Shown: positions 7,310 through 14,167, numbered from the stretch's first letter. The stretch: 15,800 nt of DNA from Candidatus Moranbacteria bacterium UBA2282 (GCA_002345745.1 DDWQ01000005.1:79295-95094); one strand, 5' to 3'. Program-made: numbers and translations. The notes: a model not told the origin generated them from the letters alone.

Positions 7310-8578
7310 ATGGGAATTTTTTCTAAAATTTTAGGTTCACGCAGAATGTCTTCGGATTTCATCCTGTCTCTTGATATTGGTACGGAAATTGTTAAAGCTT
7401 TGGTTTTTAAAATTGATCCAGAAACTGGCAACGGAGTTGTGACAGGCGTGGGCAGAGCTCGGCAAAGATTGGGAGATATGCAAAGTGGCGCCGTGTCTGA
7501 CATTGCGGGCGTGATTGAAAATTCAAAAAAGGCGATTGGTCTGGCTAAGCAAATGGCAGGTGCGAAAAAAGTAGAAAAAGCCATTATTGGAATTGCGGGT
7601 GAATTGGTGAAAGGCACAACTACGACAGTGCATTATGAACGAATAAAACCGGAAATTAGAATTGATTTACCGGAATTAAAAAATATTATTCAAAAAGTGC
7701 AGTGGAAAGCTTTTGATCGCATCCGCCAACAATTGGCATGGGAAACTGGTCACAGTGAAATTGAAGTGAAACTTATTAATGCAGCAATTGTAGATGTGCG
7801 AATTGATGGCTATCGCGTAACTAACCCAGTCGGATTTCAAGGTCGGGACGTTTCTATTTCAGTTTTCAATGCCTATGCGCCAATGGTGCATCTGGGCGCT
7901 TTGCAGTCAATTGCGGAAGAATTAAAATTGGATTTATTGAGCATTGCAGCGGAACCCTATGCTGTAGCACGTTCAATGGGCATTGAAGATGTTTTGGATT
8001 TCAATGCAGTGTTTATTGATATTGGTGGAGGCACAACGGACATTGCTGTGGTGAGAAACGGAGGATTGGAAGGCACGAAGATGTTTGCCATCGGTGGACG
8101 AGCATTTACCAAAAGATTAACGCATGAATTAGGAGTTTCTTTTGAAGAAGCAGAGATTCTAAAAATAAAATATGCTGAAGGAAAGTTAGGAATGGATGTT
8201 ACGGCTAAAATTGAGAAAATGTTGGAGCAAGATTGCGGGGTGTGGCTTTCTGGTGTGGAATTGTCCCTAGCTGAATTTGCGGAATCGGACACTTTGCCAT
8301 CAAGATTTTTCCTGTGTGGCGGTGGATCGGGCTTACCAGGAATCAAAAAAGCACTGACAAATTCTAAATGGACAAAAGATTTGCCATTTGCCAAAATGCC
8401 ACAAGTCAGCTTTTTGCAACCAAAAGATGTGGTGAATATAATTGACAAAACTGGTGAACTGCGAGATCCTCAAGACATTACTCCGATGGGACTGGCAAAT
8501 CTAGCCTTGGATTTAGCAGGTGAAGAAAAGGTTATGGCTGGAATTTTACGGCGAGCAGTGAAGATGATACAAAAGTAA
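7310..8578 (+). CDS. ftsA: FtsA-like actin-family ATPase
   Basis: This 422-residue protein has the actin/Hsp70-type nucleotide fold of FtsA. Phosphate-1 is LSLDIGTEIVKA (19-30), phosphate-2 is DIGGGTTDIAVV (237-248), and the adenosine motif is FLCGGGSGLPGI (334-345). Between phosphate-1 and phosphate-2 lies an insertion of the FtsA type (SHS2/1C region, roughly 90-185). FtsA tethers FtsZ to the membrane at the division site; PilM is a related alternative. The basic C-terminal helix (MAGILRRAVKMIQK) and the N-terminal MGIFSKILG could each be amphipathic membrane-binding elements. No ftsZ is adjacent; the next gene encodes a large single-pass membrane protein, so this ATPase may serve that partner. 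ATG 7346 (residue 13) is an alternative start that would remove the N-terminal amphipathic stretch. The superfamily call is firm, the exact division role less so. Confidence 0.85.
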   Translation: MGIFSKILGSRRMSSDFILSLDIGTEIVKALVFKIDPETGNGVVTGVGRARQRLGDMQSGAVSDIAGVIENSKKAIGLAKQMAGAKKVEKAIIGIAGELVKGTTTTVHYERIKPEIRIDLPELKNIIQKVQWKAFDRIRQQLAWETGHSEIEVKLINAAIVDVRIDGYRVTNPVGFQGRDVSISVFNAYAPMVHLGALQSIAEELKLDLLSIAAEPYAVARSMGIEDVLDFNAVFIDIGGGTTDIAVVRNGGLEGTKMFAIGGRAFTKRLTHELGVSFEEAEILKIKYAEGKLGMDVTAKIEKMLEQDCGVWLSGVELSLAEFAESDTLPSRFFLCGGGSGLPGIKKALTNSKWTKDLPFAKMPQVSFLQPKDVVNIIDKTGELRDPQDITPMGLANLALDLAGEEKVMAGILRRAVKMIQK

Positions 8579-8684
8579 CAATACAAATCTACGAATGCCT
8601 GCATGCAAATCTACAAATATGCAAATATAAGCTCACATTCGCATATTTGTAGATTTGCATGAATATTCGCATCATTCGTATTAT
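8579..8684. repeat. 106-bp inverted repeat with perfect 21-bp core arms
   Basis: The core arms at 8602-8622 and 8641-8661 are exact reverse complements containing ATGCAAATCTACAAATATGC. The 18-nt loop can pair by another AAT/ATT step. Outside the core, 8581-8597 (AATACAAATCTACGAAT-like) partly matches the reverse complement of 8666-8684. The element fills the gap between the FtsA-like and membrane-protein genes and ends 8 bp before the start codon. No T-tract follows. It looks like a dispersed intergenic repeat that would also act as a strong mRNA hairpin. Confidence 0.75.
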
Positions 8685-8692
8685 AAATTTAT

Positions 8693-10696
8693 ATGCATCA
8701 AACAGTTTACATTGATATAGATGAAGAAATAACTTCTATAGTTGACCGACTGAGGAAGTCGAAATCTAAAGAAGTTGTTATTGTTGTGCCAAAACGAGCG
8801 ATCCTTATTCAGAGCATTGTGAATTTAAAGTTGCTAAAAAAAGAAGCTAGTGAATTGGGAAAAGAAATTATTATTGTGACTCAAGATAAATTTGGTAAAC
8901 TGATTATCGAAAAAGCTGGAATTGCTGTTGAGCAACGTTTGGATGATATCGCTGGTCAGGAAATTCAAGAATTTGAAGATGAAGATGATAAAAAAATTAA
9001 AACAAATTCTAATCTAAATATAGCTGGAGATGAAGCTGAACAAAGAGGAAAAAAACAAGCACATAATCTTGGTTCGGATGGCTATTATCAGACGGAAAGT
9101 CTTTCAAATCTACTTGGTGAAGAAATGCATATTAGGGAGAATGATGAAGTATCGAAAAGAGAAAATAATAACGAAGAACGGATTACAAATAAAGAGTTGG
9201 TGACTGATGTTGGTGATGATTTGAAACGTCAGCAATCATCTTTCAAGAAAAGCGTTGCAAGAAGAGGTTCTTTTGCACCAATGGATATGATTAGAAATAT
9301 GGAAATAAGTGATAGCATCATTTCAGAAAATGAAGGAAATAGAATGGTGTCAATGGAAATGCCAATAAAAAAATCTAACAAATCTTTTCAACAAGATGTT
9401 TTACCTGATTTTAAAGATGAACTTGAGCCAAAGAAACAAAAAGCCGATAACTTTTTTGAGCAGAAAAAAACAGCAAAAATAAACTCGAATGAATATAAAA
9501 ATATAAATATTGGAAATGGAATTTGGAAATATTTTATTATTTTTGGTTTAATTATTGCGCTTGTAATAATCGGTGTAGCGAGTTATTTGTTTCTACCAAA
9601 AACATCGATAGTTATTTTTACTAAAAATAAAATTCAATCAGTTGATACGCAAATAGATGGCAATGTTGATGCGACCGAGATTGATTTGGATAAAAGTATT
9701 GTACCAGTGAAAAAAATTTCAGTTACGGATGAAATTTCGAAAACATATGAAGTCACAGGTAAAAAGACTGTCTTAAATCAAAAATCTCACGGTACAGTCA
9801 CTATCTATAATGAATTCAGTTCAAGCCCGCAACCACTTGTGGCAACGACAAGATTTGAAGGTCCTGATAATAAAATTTTTAGATTAGTTGTTGGAGTGAC
9901 TGTGCCAGGAACAGAAACAGTTGGGACTGAAATAAAACCCGGTGCCATAGAAGCTGAGGTTGTTGCCGATCAATCAGGCGAAAATTATAATATTGGAGCA
10001 TCTTCATTTACAATCCCTGGCTTTAAAAGCAGTGGAAATGAAAAATATGCTAAAATTTATGCCAAGTCATTTAGCACTATGACTGGCGGTGGACAAGGCA
10101 GTCAAGAAGCTTTGACTGTTACGGATGCAGACATTGATGTTGCAAAAACAAAAATAGGGCAAGAGGCAAAGTTACAAATAATCCAAAAGCTCAAAGACTC
10201 GGCTGAAGATGGTTATATATTTCTAGATGATGCAATAAATATTGATTATTCTAATTATACACTCTCTAATTCTTCTGGAGATATAGCTGACAATTTTTCT
10301 ATAACAGCCAAGAGCTCTGCTAGTGCAATTGTGTTTAAGAAAATGGATGTTGAAAATATTTTAGCTTTTCTGATAGCCAAAAGAGGTGAAGATGGCAAAG
10401 AAGTATCAAAAGATTTTATTCAAATGGAATTTGGTAAATCTGACGCAAATTTCGAGGACAATTCAATTATTATTAGAGTACACGCCACTGGAAAGATAGT
10501 TCCGATTATCGATTTGGGTAGCTTAAAAAATGGAATTTTGGGTAAAAAAGAGTCTGAATTGAAGCCATATATAAACGCTTATCCAGATATTGAGCGCATA
10601 GAAATTAGCTATTGGCCAACCATTTTGAGTGGCAAGATTTCAGCTTATGAAAGTCGAGTTAGTATAACAATTGACCAATCTACACCTTTGCGTTAG
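8693..10696 (+). CDS. Single-pass membrane protein with baseplate-J-like external domain
   Basis: This 667-residue protein has four visible parts. Residues 1-85 form a compact alternating beta/alpha domain (EVVIVVPKRAILIQSIVNLKLL, then EIIIVTQD), Rossmann-like, seen in CPR proteins as far as I recall. Residues 86-275 are a long charged, low-complexity linker. Residues 280-301 are a strongly hydrophobic transmembrane helix. Residues 302-667 follow, probably outside the cell. Within this part, about 365-445 (HGTVTIYNEF, TRFEG, AEVVADQSGENYNIGA) resembles baseplate J-like domains of phage tails and contractile systems by its GxxNxGA pattern; this is a resemblance by eye only. There is no signal peptidase site, so the N-domain is likely cytoplasmic, where it could meet the upstream FtsA-like ATPase. 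The start ATG at 8693 follows a 106-bp inverted repeat. The function is unknown. Confidence 0.82.
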   Translation: MHQTVYIDIDEEITSIVDRLRKSKSKEVVIVVPKRAILIQSIVNLKLLKKEASELGKEIIIVTQDKFGKLIIEKAGIAVEQRLDDIAGQEIQEFEDEDDKKIKTNSNLNIAGDEAEQRGKKQAHNLGSDGYYQTESLSNLLGEEMHIRENDEVSKRENNNEERITNKELVTDVGDDLKRQQSSFKKSVARRGSFAPMDMIRNMEISDSIISENEGNRMVSMEMPIKKSNKSFQQDVLPDFKDELEPKKQKADNFFEQKKTAKINSNEYKNINIGNGIWKYFIIFGLIIALVIIGVASYLFLPKTSIVIFTKNKIQSVDTQIDGNVDATEIDLDKSIVPVKKISVTDEISKTYEVTGKKTVLNQKSHGTVTIYNEFSSSPQPLVATTRFEGPDNKIFRLVVGVTVPGTETVGTEIKPGAIEAEVVADQSGENYNIGASSFTIPGFKSSGNEKYAKIYAKSFSTMTGGGQGSQEALTVTDADIDVAKTKIGQEAKLQIIQKLKDSAEDGYIFLDDAINIDYSNYTLSNSSGDIADNFSITAKSSASAIVFKKMDVENILAFLIAKRGEDGKEVSKDFIQMEFGKSDANFEDNSIIIRVHATGKIVPIIDLGSLKNGILGKKESELKPYINAYPDIERIEISYWPTILSGKISAYESRVSITIDQSTPLR

Positions 10697-10733
10697 AATT
10701 GGTGAATACTAGAAAATAGTAGAAATTTAGATC

Positions 10734-10758
10734 TTATCCACAGGGTAAACTGGTGTGG
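10734..10758. promoter_or_regulatory. Perfect DnaA-box sequence within a CCACA/TGTGG dyad
   Basis: TTATCCACA (10734-10742) matches the E. coli-type DnaA box consensus exactly. Its CCACA half (10738-10742) forms a dyad with TGTGG (10754-10758) over an 11-bp spacer, and the second half lies in a poorer inverted box. It is 18 bp upstream of the -35 of a strong promoter, a position suited to an operator. A single box is not evidence for an origin. Confidence 0.4.
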
Positions 10759-10760
10759 GG

Positions 10761-10789
10761 TTGACAATAATTAAATATCTAGTTAATAT
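10761..10789 (+). promoter_or_regulatory. Strong sigma70-type promoter upstream of the infA-rpsI operon
   Basis: A consensus TTGACA (10761-10766), a 17-bp spacer and TAATAT (10784-10789; 4 of 6 to TATAAT) make this the best promoter in the window. Predicted transcription starts near 10796, giving a leader of about 224 nt before the infA ATG. It probably drives the ribosomal protein/rpoA block. Confidence 0.75.
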
Positions 10790-10840
10790 AGATAAGTAGT
10801 AAAAAGCTATAAATAAATTTCAAAATAGAAGGATAAGGAA

Positions 10841-10930
10841 ATGCACGAATTAGGACTGATTTCTATTCCTGAGGCAATTTTTTGTCGCAGGGAAATCTCC
10901 GTCTATTTTTTTGTTTATGAACTGATGTGA
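10841..10930 (+). CDS. Possible 29-codon leader ORF
   Basis: An ATG at 10841 opens a 29-codon frame ending in TGA at 10928-10930 (begins MHELGLISIPEAIF). It is preceded by GAAGGATAAGGAA (10828-10840), a textbook Shine-Dalgarno at 7-nt spacing, which none of the confidently called genes here has. The frame overlaps the terminator-like hairpin at 10853-10900 and its T-run, the arrangement expected of a translated attenuator leader. No run of regulatory codons is obvious. It could equally be a chance frame in a structured noncoding leader. Confidence 0.35.
   Translation: MHELGLISIPEAIFCRREISVYFFVYELM
10853..10912 (+). terminator. Terminator- or attenuator-like hairpin in the infA leader
   Basis: GGA (10853-10855), GATTTC (10858-10863) and CCTG (10868-10871) pair with CAGG (10888-10891), GAAATC (10892-10897) and TCC (10898-10900). 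That gives 13 pairs with CT and TATT bulges and a 16-nt loop. Five bases after the stem is a run of seven T (10906-10912). It lies downstream of a strong promoter and upstream of infA, so it could attenuate the operon or end a small RNA of about 115 nt. Confidence 0.45.
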
Positions 10931-10938
10931 ATTATAAT
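10911..10938 (+). promoter_or_regulatory. Possible second promoter for infA
   Basis: TTGTTT (10911-10916), a 16-bp spacer and a perfect TATAAT (10933-10938) lie after the T-run of the leader hairpin. A start here, near 10945, would bypass the hairpin. The -35 is weak, so the call rests mainly on the -10. Confidence 0.3.
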
Positions 10939-11019
10939 TTGAATTATTTTTGAATTAAATCAAGCCTCTGAAAAATATTCGTGGAATAATTTGGACATAA
11001 TTAAGATTAAAATTTGCAT

Positions 11020-11241
11020 ATGTCAGATGATAAAGAACTAGTTAAATTAGAAGGCGTTGTTGAAGAAAATTTGCCAAGCACGACATTTAAGGTCAAATTA
11101 GACAATGGCCATGTAGTGTTAGCACATATTTCTGGCAGAATGCGAGTTAACTATATTCGACTTTTGCCCGGAGACAGGGTTTTATTGGAAATGAGCCCAT
11201 ATGATCTAAGTAAAGGCAGAATAACTCAAAGATTGAAATAG
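11020..11241 (+). CDS. infA: Translation initiation factor IF-1
   Basis: IF-1 occupies the 30S A site during initiation and helps IF-2 and IF-3 select the start. The 73-residue protein is full length for this OB-fold family. It shows the classic LEGVVEENLPSTTFKVKLDNGHVVLAHISG stretch (in two parts, residues ~10-38), RMRVNYIRLLPGDRV and the C-terminal SPYDLSKGRIT. A TTG two codons upstream (11014) is open, but ATG 11020 fits family length and has the TATG context of its neighbours. It is the first gene of the ribosomal block, 64 bp before rpmJ, and sits behind a promoter and a long structured leader. Confidence 0.97.
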   Translation: MSDDKELVKLEGVVEENLPSTTFKVKLDNGHVVLAHISGRMRVNYIRLLPGDRVLLEMSPYDLSKGRITQRLK

Positions 11242-11305
11242 TTTAATAGTAAAGCAAATAAGACAATTTTTAAAATGTATTTAATTAGCGATAATTCGCA
11301 ATAAA

Positions 11306-11419
11306 ATGAAAGTACGAGCATCAGTTAAAAAAATTTGTGATAAATGTAAGCTTGTTAAGCGAAAAGGAGTTCTTTTCGTGATTTGCACGACCCCAAAGCA
11401 TAAACAAAGACAGGGCTAG
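11306..11419 (+). CDS. rpmJ: Ribosomal protein bL36
   Basis: This 37-residue protein of the 50S subunit is encoded by 38 codons ending in TAG. It begins MKVRASVKKICDKCK and ends TPKHKQRQG, the standard bL36 ends. The zinc ligands C11, C14, C27 and H32 are all present, so this is the zinc-binding form. It lies between infA and rpsM, its usual position. No Shine-Dalgarno is present; ATG follows GCAATAAA. Confidence 0.96.
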   Translation: MKVRASVKKICDKCKLVKRKGVLFVICTTPKHKQRQG

Positions 11420-11467
11420 TAATTCGTAGTGATACAACCTTTTATAAATTCAATAAACTAAATAACT

Positions 11468-11854
11468 ATGTTAAGAATTGCTGGAGTAAACATTCCCGAT
11501 GAAAAAAGAATAGAAATTTCTTTAACTTATATTTATGGAATAGGTCCAAGTATTTCGTCTAAAATTTTGGATGAACTTGGTATATCAAAGCAGACCAGAA
11601 CTAAAGATATCTCAGATACAGATGGAAACAAAATCAGAGAATACATTGAAAAGAAGATTAGTGTAGAAGGCGAGCTTAAGCATAAGGTCAGAACAGACAT
11701 AAAGAGATTAAAAGAAGTTGGTTGTTATCGAGGCACAAGACACCAAAAAGGTCTTCCTGTGCGAGGGCAACGAACTAAAACTAATAACAGGACTGTCAGA
11801 GGAAATGTTCGAAGAACTATGGGCAGTGGTCGAGTTAAAACTGAAAAAACTTAA
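11468..11854 (+). CDS. rpsM: Ribosomal protein uS13
   Basis: This protein of the 30S head contacts the P-site tRNA and the 50S subunit through the B1 bridges. At 128 residues its length is normal. Family hallmarks are the start MLRIAGVNIP, the helix-turn region YIYGIGPSISSKIL, the central EGELKHKVRTDIKRL, and the basic C-terminal tail with GCYRGTRHQKGLPVRGQRTK and NNRTVRG. It sits in standard order between rpmJ and rpsK. The stop overlaps the first base of a 14-bp palindrome. Confidence 0.98.
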   Translation: MLRIAGVNIPDEKRIEISLTYIYGIGPSISSKILDELGISKQTRTKDISDTDGNKIREYIEKKISVEGELKHKVRTDIKRLKEVGCYRGTRHQKGLPVRGQRTKTNNRTVRGNVRRTMGSGRVKTEKT

Positions 11855-11872
11855 TACTAATTAGTATATAAT
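11854..11872. promoter_or_regulatory. Palindrome ATACTAATTAGTAT with overlapping TATAAT
   Basis: A perfect 14-bp palindrome (11854-11867) runs straight into TATAAT (11867-11872), 18 bp upstream of the rpsK ATG. It may be an internal promoter -10 or an operator-like site, but no clear -35 is visible. A related ATACTAATTATATCC sequence occurs on the opposite strand around 1360-1374. Confidence 0.25.
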
Positions 11873-11890
11873 TTAGATTAAAATTAGAAT

Positions 11891-12367
11891 ATGACTGAAG
11901 AAACAAAAGATAAAATTGAAGAAGTGGCTGAAATTTCAACTGAATTAAAATCAGCTGATGTTTCTGATGTGAAAAGTGCACCCATTGAGAAGCAAGTGAA
12001 AACAAAAAAAATCAAAAGACATATTTTGAAAGGACGTGCGACTGTCAAATGTACCTATAATAATACCATTGTAAGTATTGCGGATATAAATGGAGCGATA
12101 TTAGCTTGGGCATCATCAGGAATGATGGGTTTCAAGGGTGCTAAAAAATCCACTCCCTATGCAGCTACTCAAGTTGTGGCTAGTGTTTCAGAAAAAATTA
12201 AAAAGTATGGAATGCAAGAGTTGGAAGTTTTTGTTAGAGGTGTCGGTAGCGGACGAGAAGCCTCAATCAGAGCTTTATCTAACAATGGATTTGAGTTGTT
12301 AATGATTAAAGATGTTACTCCAATTCCACATAATGGATGTCGAGCAAAAAAACCAAGACGAATCTAA
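11891..12367 (+). CDS. rpsK: Ribosomal protein uS11 with acidic N-terminal extension
   Basis: uS11 forms part of the 30S platform near the mRNA exit channel. The core from about residue 45 is canonical: KCTYNNTIVSI, WASSGMMGFKGAKKSTPYAA, VRGVGSGREASIRAL and the PHNGCRAKKPRRI end. At 158 residues it is about 30 longer than the usual ~129. The extra sequence (MTEETKDKIEEVAEIS..., then basic QVKTKKIKRH) has no internal Met that would allow a shorter standard start, so the extension is probably real. Its first part is acidic, unlike most ribosomal protein tails. The start ATG follows A/T-rich sequence. Position and motifs make the assignment certain. Confidence 0.97.
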   Translation: MTEETKDKIEEVAEISTELKSADVSDVKSAPIEKQVKTKKIKRHILKGRATVKCTYNNTIVSIADINGAILAWASSGMMGFKGAKKSTPYAATQVVASVSEKIKKYGMQELEVFVRGVGSGREASIRALSNNGFELLMIKDVTPIPHNGCRAKKPRRI

Positions 12368-12373
12368 TTTGAA

Positions 12374-12477
12374 AGTTTGTAGTTTGTAGTGAGTAGTTGG
12401 TAGTGATATCAATTTGCACGCAAAGGACTACTAACTACCTACCTGCCGGCAGGCAGGCTAACTAAAAACTAAGAACT
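12374..12477. repeat. GTTTGTAGT-family inverted repeat with nested palindrome, before rpsD
   Basis: The left arm 12374-12404 has the units AGTTTGTAGTTTGTAGT and GTAGTTGGTAGT. The right side (12427-12440 and 12459-12477) has ACTACTAACTACC and CTAACTAAAAACTAAGAACT, interrupted by the palindrome at 12438-12457. The loop is about 22 nt. The right end lies 8 bp before the rpsD ATG and shares CTAAGAACTAAA with the element before rpsI (15076-15160). Confidence 0.75.
12438..12457. repeat. CCTGCCTGCCGGCAGGCAGG-type palindrome, copy 1
   Basis: Twenty-bp GC-rich palindrome with one mismatch (A for G on the left arm); the perfect inner part is CCTGCCGGCAGG at 12442-12453. A second copy, perfect over 18 bp, lies at 14168-14185. 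Its GC content contrasts strongly with the surrounding DNA. It splits the right arm of the larger repeat, as an insertion would. Confidence 0.75.
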
Positions 12478-12485
12478 AAACGAAT

Positions 12486-13118
12486 ATGGCTAGAGATACT
12501 GACGCAAAATGTAGAAAATGTCGAAGGGCAGGAGAAAAACTGTTTCTTAAAGGTGATCGTTGTGCAACTGCTAAATGCGGAATGGTTAAACGTGCCTACG
12601 CTCCTGGAGTGCATGGTAAGAGAGTATCTCGCGGTCAAAGCGAATATGGTGTTCAGCTTTCAGCTAAACAAAAAATAAAGAGAATTTATGGAGTTTTAGA
12701 AAGACAATTTAGAAAACATTTTGATGAAGTTGTCCATAAACCAGGCATTACAGGTGATTTGCTTTTAGGCAGACTGGAGATGAGACTAGATGCTATCACT
12801 TATAGAGCTGGATTTTCCACTTCACGAGCACAGGGAAGACAAATAGTCAATCATGGGCTAATTAGTGTTAATGGTAAGAAAACTACGATTCCTTCATACG
12901 AGGTAAAAGTAGGAGACATTATTGCAATAAATAGTACTAAAATAGAAAAGAAATATTTTAATAGTATTACTGAATCTATTAAGGCTAGAAAAGATTTTCC
13001 ATCTTGGATTAGCTTTGATGTCTCAAAGATGGAAGCTAAAGTAACAAACACTCCAAGCAGAGATGAAATTGGAATTAATGTTGATGCTCAAATCGTAGTT
13101 GAATATTACTCAAGATAA
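12486..13118 (+). CDS. rpsD: Ribosomal protein uS4, zinc-binding form
   Basis: uS4 is a primary 16S rRNA binder that nucleates 30S assembly and, in many bacteria, represses its own operon. At 210 residues its length is normal. The N-terminal zinc motif C9-x2-C12-x13-C26-x4-C31 marks the C+ type. KRAYAPGVHGKR and QLSAKQKIKRIYGVLERQF lie in the N-domain. The S4 RNA-binding domain at about 98-165 includes RLEMRLDAITYRAGFSTSRAQGRQ (in two parts) and HGLISVNGKK. It ends VEYYSR. It lies between rpsK and rpoA, as in the proteobacterial alpha operon. The start codon lies 8 bp from the base of a long inverted repeat, which might affect its translation. Confidence 0.98.
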   Translation: MARDTDAKCRKCRRAGEKLFLKGDRCATAKCGMVKRAYAPGVHGKRVSRGQSEYGVQLSAKQKIKRIYGVLERQFRKHFDEVVHKPGITGDLLLGRLEMRLDAITYRAGFSTSRAQGRQIVNHGLISVNGKKTTIPSYEVKVGDIIAINSTKIEKKYFNSITESIKARKDFPSWISFDVSKMEAKVTNTPSRDEIGINVDAQIVVEYYSR

Positions 13119-13143
13119 ATTTTTTCTTAATTTATAATAATTA

Positions 13144-13159
13144 ATTCGCCGTGGCGAAT
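13144..13159. promoter_or_regulatory. Hairpin ATTCGCC-GT-GGCGAAT just upstream of the rpoA ATG
   Basis: A 16-bp near-perfect dyad would fold as a 6-bp stem (ATTCGC/GCGAAT) with a CGTG loop. It covers the alternative GTG codon at 13151 and ends 12 nt before the ATG chosen for rpoA. It may modulate initiation; no T-run follows. Confidence 0.4.
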
Positions 13160-13171
13160 AAACAAAAAATT

Positions 13172-14140
13172 ATGCAATCGATAACACTTCCTCAAAAACC
13201 AAAATTCACCAATCTTGGAGAAAATGCTGGTAAATTTGAAATTGAAGGATGCTACCCAGGATATGGAACTACGCTTGGCAATGCACTTCGAAGAATATTA
13301 TTATCTTCACTTGCTGGTTCTGCAATCACTTCAGTTAAGATTAAGGGTGTAACACACGAGTTCTCAACTGTTCCAAATATCTTAGAAGATGTTATTCAAA
13401 TTATTTTAAATTTGAAACAAGTTAGAATTAAGTCATATAATAATGAGCCAGTTAAAATTTCTCTAAAAGCGAATGGTGAAAAGATTATTACTGCAGGAAT
13501 GATTAAATGTCCAAGTGGAGTTGAAATTATTACTAAAGATGCTCATATCGCAACCATAACTAGTCCAAAAGGGGAATTGGAGATGGAATTTGAAGTTAAG
13601 AGTGGCATTGGCTATGTTCCAGTTGAACAGCAAGAACGAGGAGAAAAGGAAATTGGGGTTATCGCTATTGATGCAATCTATACACCAATAAAAAGAGTGA
13701 ATTACAACATTGAGAATATGCGCGTAGGCAAGAAAACTGATTACGAAAAAATTACACTAGAAATTATAACTGATGGAAGTATTGATTCAAAAGATGCTTT
13801 TGATAAAGCGGTTTCTATTCTAGTTGAGCAATTTTCAGTATTCTCGCAACTAGCTACAGAAGAAACGGCTGTAATTGAAAAAGCTGTCGTCGAAGAAGTT
13901 GTTTCTGAAATTAAAGAAGAAAAAAAAGAAGATCCTAATAAGGTTGAAGTCGCAACTCTAAAAAGTCTATCAACCAGAACATTGAATATTTTAGAGACCA
14001 ATAATATTAAAACAATTGGTGATATTGTGGTAATGACTGAGGCAGAGTTGACCGATATTGAAGGAATGGGAGCTAAAGGAATAAAAGAAATTAAGAAATC
14101 AATTGGAGATTTTGGAATTAATTTGAAACAAGACAAATAA
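13172..14140 (+). CDS. rpoA: RNA polymerase alpha subunit
   Basis: Alpha dimerises to nucleate RNA polymerase assembly, and its C-terminal domain binds UP elements and activators. Counting from ATG 13172 (322 residues), the N-terminal domain has EGCYPGYGTTLGNALRRILLSSLAG at about 25-49 (in two parts), VTHEFSTVPNILEDVIQIILNLK and GYVPVEQQ. A Glu/Val-rich linker at 230-256 leads to the alpha-CTD at 257-322, with helix-hairpin-helix stretches LSTRTLNILETNNIKTIGD and LTDIEGMGAKGIKEIKKSI. An upstream in-frame GTG at 13151 would add seven residues (MANKQKI). I prefer the ATG because homologues start a few residues before the LPxK segment and because the GTG lies inside a hairpin. Length and domain content are normal. 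Confidence 0.97.
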   Translation: MQSITLPQKPKFTNLGENAGKFEIEGCYPGYGTTLGNALRRILLSSLAGSAITSVKIKGVTHEFSTVPNILEDVIQIILNLKQVRIKSYNNEPVKISLKANGEKIITAGMIKCPSGVEIITKDAHIATITSPKGELEMEFEVKSGIGYVPVEQQERGEKEIGVIAIDAIYTPIKRVNYNIENMRVGKKTDYEKITLEIITDGSIDSKDAFDKAVSILVEQFSVFSQLATEETAVIEKAVVEEVVSEIKEEKKEDPNKVEVATLKSLSTRTLNILETNNIKTIGDIVVMTEAELTDIEGMGAKGIKEIKKSIGDFGINLKQDK

Positions 14141-14167
14141 ATCCCTACGAATTACGAATTTATACGT

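Noticed and set aside
7957..8448. 163-codon open frame on the minus strand inside the FtsA-like gene
   Set aside because: It is fully antisense to a well-conserved gene, its translation is Ser/Pro-rich shadow sequence without a recognisable domain, and it has no promoter.
10734..10758. Resemblance of CCACAGGGTAAAC to the start of a c-di-GMP riboswitch
   Set aside because: It lies upstream of the predicted -35, so it would not be transcribed from that promoter, and the second conserved helix is not present.
10697..11019. Possible replication origin because of the DnaA box
   Set aside because: Only one good box is present, with no dnaA, dnaN or cluster of boxes nearby.
13741..14136. 131-codon minus-strand frame inside rpoA
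   Set aside because: It mirrors the alpha linker and CTD codons; low-complexity Ser/Val/Ile content is typical of antisense frames.
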